This document shows, one piece after another, positions 15,414 to 17,338 of a stretch of DNA of 17,338 bases. The DNA is from DASYAN01 sp036501345 (GTDB lineage Bacteria > Chloroflexota > Ktedonobacteria > Ktedonobacterales > Ktedonobacteraceae): NCBI GenBank assembly GCA_036501345.1, contig DASYAN010000228.1, positions 1 to 17,338 of the forward strand, read 5' to 3'. The notes under the pieces are model-generated. The model searched no databases. It saw only the letters and a program-made list of their open reading frames with translations, and had not been told where the DNA came from. How positions within the stretch are numbered: position 1 is the stretch's first letter; each line of letters opens with the position of its first letter. The translations under genes and the position numbers were made by a program.

Positions 15414-16485
15414 ACTCATTATGTGTCTCGCAAACTGCAGTGCTTTGCAGGCTTTGCAGTTTGCTCAATCCGTCAGCAATCGCACTTGCCACATTGGTCT
15501 CAGCTGTTTGGCGAGCGACGCGTAGAGCATTCTTGATTGCTTTGGCGTTGGAGCGACCATGCGAGACAATCGCAGAGCCATTGACGCCCAGTAGAGGAAT
15601 GCCGCCATATTCGGCATAGTCCAATCGCTTAAAAGCTTTGCTTAGGCTAGGTTTGAGTACGGCAGCGGCCAGTTTGTTAGGTAGGGTACTGGTCATCTGG
15701 GTACGCAACAATTTGATCATAGACTCTGCCAACCCTTCACTGACCTTAAGGGCGACATTACCAACGAAGCCATCACATACTGCAACATCTGCTCCACCGA
15801 CAGGGATATCGCGGCCTTCAATATTGCCAATGAAATTGATACCGAGGGTAGCAGCGTTGGCTCTCAGCAGTTGATGGGCTTCAATTACTTGCTGATTACC
15901 CTTTGTCTCTTCTTCCCCATTGGCCAACAGACCAACACGTGGGGAGCGAATGTTAAAGATGCGCTGCATGTAAATAGAACCCATAAGGGCGAATTGTTGC
16001 AGATATTCTGGTTTGCAGTCGGTATTTGCTCCCATGTCAATGATTAGGCATGCTCCAGAACCAGCAACAATGGGGAAGATACCACCAAGAGCTGGACGAT
16101 CTACGCCGGGCAGGCGTTTCAATGTGAAGAGTGAAGCGGCCAGCATTGCCCCACTATTGCCAGCAGAAACTGCTCCCAAGGCCTGACCATCACGTACAAG
16201 TTGTAAAGTGATGATCATCGATGCGTTTTTCTTCCGTCGTACAGCGGTAGCAGGATGATCATCCATGGTAATTTCTTCATCGGTATGAATGATGGGTAAA
16301 TCCAAACCACTGATATCGTGTTTAGCCAGTTCAGCGCGAATAATGTCTTCTCTTCCAACCAAGTAAATACCCATGCCATATTCACGAGCGGCCTGCACAG
16401 CTCCCAATACGGTTTCGGCAGGAGCCTTATCGCCTCCCATCGCATCGAGGGCGACACGCACAGGAGAATTTATGGAGGCACTCAT
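15412..16485 (-). CDS. plsX: Phosphate acyltransferase PlsX
   Basis: PlsX converts acyl-ACP and phosphate into acyl-phosphate, the donor used by PlsY for the first acylation of glycerol-3-phosphate in phospholipid synthesis; it works at the inner face of the membrane. The 357-residue length is normal. Clear family signatures are VALDAMGGDKAP near the N terminus, ATAVRRKKNASM, AVSAGNSGAMLA, the IIDMGANTDCKPEYLQQFA segment, VGLLANGEEETKGN, NIEGRDI, ADVAVCDGFVGNVALK and YGGIPLLGVNG. The last ~25 residues are a variable tail. Its ATG overlaps the stop of the upstream response-regulator gene (ATGA), so translation is probably coupled. The usual neighbours rpmF, fabH and fabD are not present here. 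Confidence 0.96.
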   Translation of the reverse strand: MSASINSPVRVALDAMGGDKAPAETVLGAVQAAREYGMGIYLVGREDIIRAELAKHDISGLDLPIIHTDEEITMDDHPATAVRRKKNASMIITLQLVRDGQALGAVSAGNSGAMLAASLFTLKRLPGVDRPALGGIFPIVAGSGACLIIDMGANTDCKPEYLQQFALMGSIYMQRIFNIRSPRVGLLANGEEETKGNQQVIEAHQLLRANAATLGINFIGNIEGRDIPVGGADVAVCDGFVGNVALKVSEGLAESMIKLLRTQMTSTLPNKLAAAVLKPSLSKAFKRLDYAEYGGIPLLGVNGSAIVSHGRSNAKAIKNALRVARQTAETNVASAIADGLSKLQSLQSTAVCETHNE

Positions 16486-16868
16486 GTATTTTTTTCTCCG
16501 GGTTCTCCTATGGTGCTTTTCACCAATTCGACAAGTTTGTCGAGATCGAAAGGCTTGTAAACGATGTGCACAACACCAGCTTCACGAAACTCTTTCTCTT
16601 CGTTGGCAGCACCCAGGTAGGCGGTGACGACAATGACTGGTATCTGGTGATCAACTCCCATCGCCATCAGTTTGAGTTCATCGCGACCGTCCAGATAGGG
16701 CATCATCAGATCGAGCATGACAAGGTCTGGTTGATACTCGCGGACTGCATCATAGAAACGCAAACTTTGGGTTGTCATACGTGTTTCATACCCTTCATCT
16801 GCTAGGGCTTCAGTCAACAAATCGGCAATCGTCGGATCATCATCCATTATCAGTATCTTTTTGGCCAT
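16482..16868 (-). CDS. Stand-alone response regulator receiver protein
   Basis: A 128-residue CheY-like protein consisting of a receiver domain only, with no output domain. The acidic pocket D9-D10-D11, the phosphate-accepting D53 in LVMLDLMMP, the switch residue T82 in VIVVTAY and the conserved K105 in VYKPF are all present, so it should be phosphorylated by a histidine kinase not found in this window. After the receiver only a short tail (KSTIGEPGEKNT) remains. AAGGAG lies eleven bases before ATG 16868. Its stop TGA overlaps the plsX start by four bases, so both are made from one transcript. The pairing suggests, but does not prove, a link between signalling and lipid synthesis. Confidence 0.92.
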   Translation of the reverse strand: MAKKILIMDDDPTIADLLTEALADEGYETRMTTQSLRFYDAVREYQPDLVMLDLMMPYLDGRDELKLMAMGVDHQIPVIVVTAYLGAANEEKEFREAGVVHIVYKPFDLDKLVELVKSTIGEPGEKNT

Positions 16869-16975
16869 GAAAGCTATTTCTCCTTATCTCAAAATGAACA
16901 ACAGGCTAGCGGGGCATCTTTATTGTATTCCTTTACTAGTGCAAGTAGCAGCCTATTCCCTACAAACACAGATGT

Positions 16976-17004
16976 ATTATAACACTCCCCCGATAAAGAG
17001 TGTA
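16976..17004 (-). promoter_or_regulatory. Likely promoter of the receiver-plsX operon
   Basis: On the minus strand a perfect TATAAT (16976-16981) lies 17 bases after a poor -35 match TACACT (16999-17004). The strong -10 and the lack of other candidates in the 256-base gap support it. The leader would be about 100 bases. Confidence 0.5.
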
Positions 17005-17112
17005 CGCTAGAAATGGCCAATTGGTGGATTGTGTAGGACTTCTGCGCTGGAAGCTAGGAGCTGAGAGGATTTTAGATTGAACATTATGATGGCTCAATAT
17101 TTCTATTAATCA

Positions 17113-17130
17113 CTGTCATCGCTGTCATCG
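17113..17130. repeat. Tandem 9-bp repeat at the transposase stop
   Basis: CTGTCATCG occurs twice in direct tandem (17113-17121 and 17122-17130), covering the stop codon of the transposase fragment. It may be chance slippage near the end of the element. Confidence 0.5.
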
Positions 17131-17338
17131 AGACCCAAAAACATCCCTCCATTCTCTCTTGAGCTCTTGTACCGATTGTTCATAGTGGTTAAAAAGCATT
17201 ATCTTGTTCTTATCACCAGTTACCATGGCTCGCTTAAATGCATCTTTACAGCTTGCAGCGTGTCGAATTAGCTCATAAACATTTTTCCAGTGTTGCTCTA
17301 TCGGATTTTGAGGCGTAAAGCCTTGAGGGTTAGTCCGC
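17125..17338 (-). CDS. Transposase C-terminal fragment (probably IS630-type DDE), runs off the window
   Basis: The minus strand is open from the window edge (first whole codon 17335-17337) to TGA at 17125-17127, giving the last 70 residues of a protein. Near its start, GFTPQNPIEQHWKNVYELI resembles the P-x-x-NPIE-x-xW motif at the end of IS630/DDE_3 transposases, whose glutamate is the third catalytic residue. It is followed by a helical, basic tail ending in KREWRDVFGSR. The N-terminal part lies beyond the window, so I cannot say whether the element is intact. No terminal inverted repeat could be identified between here and 17005. Confidence 0.6.
   Translation of the reverse strand, partial: RTNPQGFTPQNPIEQHWKNVYELIRHAASCKDAFKRAMVTGDKNKIMLFNHYEQSVQELKREWRDVFGSR

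Overview
The window looks like a piece of a moderate-GC, Gram-positive-type (monoderm-like) chromosome. My best guess is Chloroflexota, class Ktedonobacteria. This is inference, based on a tRNA-Phe T-box leader in front of pheST, a large single-pass surface protein built from BACON-like repeats, a zinc-ribbon/one-TM protein of a style common in that group, a CopC-CopD-YtkA fusion like those of Gram-positive bacteria, and a transposase tail at the edge. No rRNA, tRNA or CRISPR array was seen.

Layout. (1) 67-4114: promoter, Phe-specific T-box leader with a terminator, pheS, pheT and an intrinsic terminator; this is a phenylalanine-tRNA synthetase operon controlled by tRNA charging. (2) 4461-9085: a good promoter and a ~1023-residue membrane-anchored BACON-repeat protein on +, then a small [2Fe-2S]-type ferredoxin with its own promoter, meeting tail-to-tail a zinc-ribbon membrane protein on -. 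The likely terminator of the minus gene lies inside the ferredoxin coding region. (3) 9363-10704: a ~71-residue unknown protein, a ~100-base stretch with nested inverted repeats, and a monofunctional proline dehydrogenase. (4) 10716-12020: an MFS transporter on -, convergent with the proline dehydrogenase. (5) 12385-13145: a type VII (MntA/HepT) toxin-antitoxin module on -, in which hepT carries an in-frame amber codon near its natural GTG start. (6) 13242-15239: a copper-handling CopC-CopD-YtkA-like fusion on -. (7) 15412-16868: a stand-alone response-regulator receiver overlapping plsX (phospholipid synthesis) by four bases, both on -. (8) 17125-17338: the C-terminal end of a probable IS630-type transposase, running off the window.

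The clearest regulatory story is region 1: uncharged tRNA-Phe should bind the leader through its UUC specifier and UGGU antiterminator bulge and switch on its own synthetase. The most unusual items are the amber-interrupted hepT, the ferredoxin with Asp in a cluster-ligand position, the possible structured RNA before the proline dehydrogenase gene, and the receiver/plsX translational coupling. I did not find a clearly new multi-gene system; most genes belong to known families.
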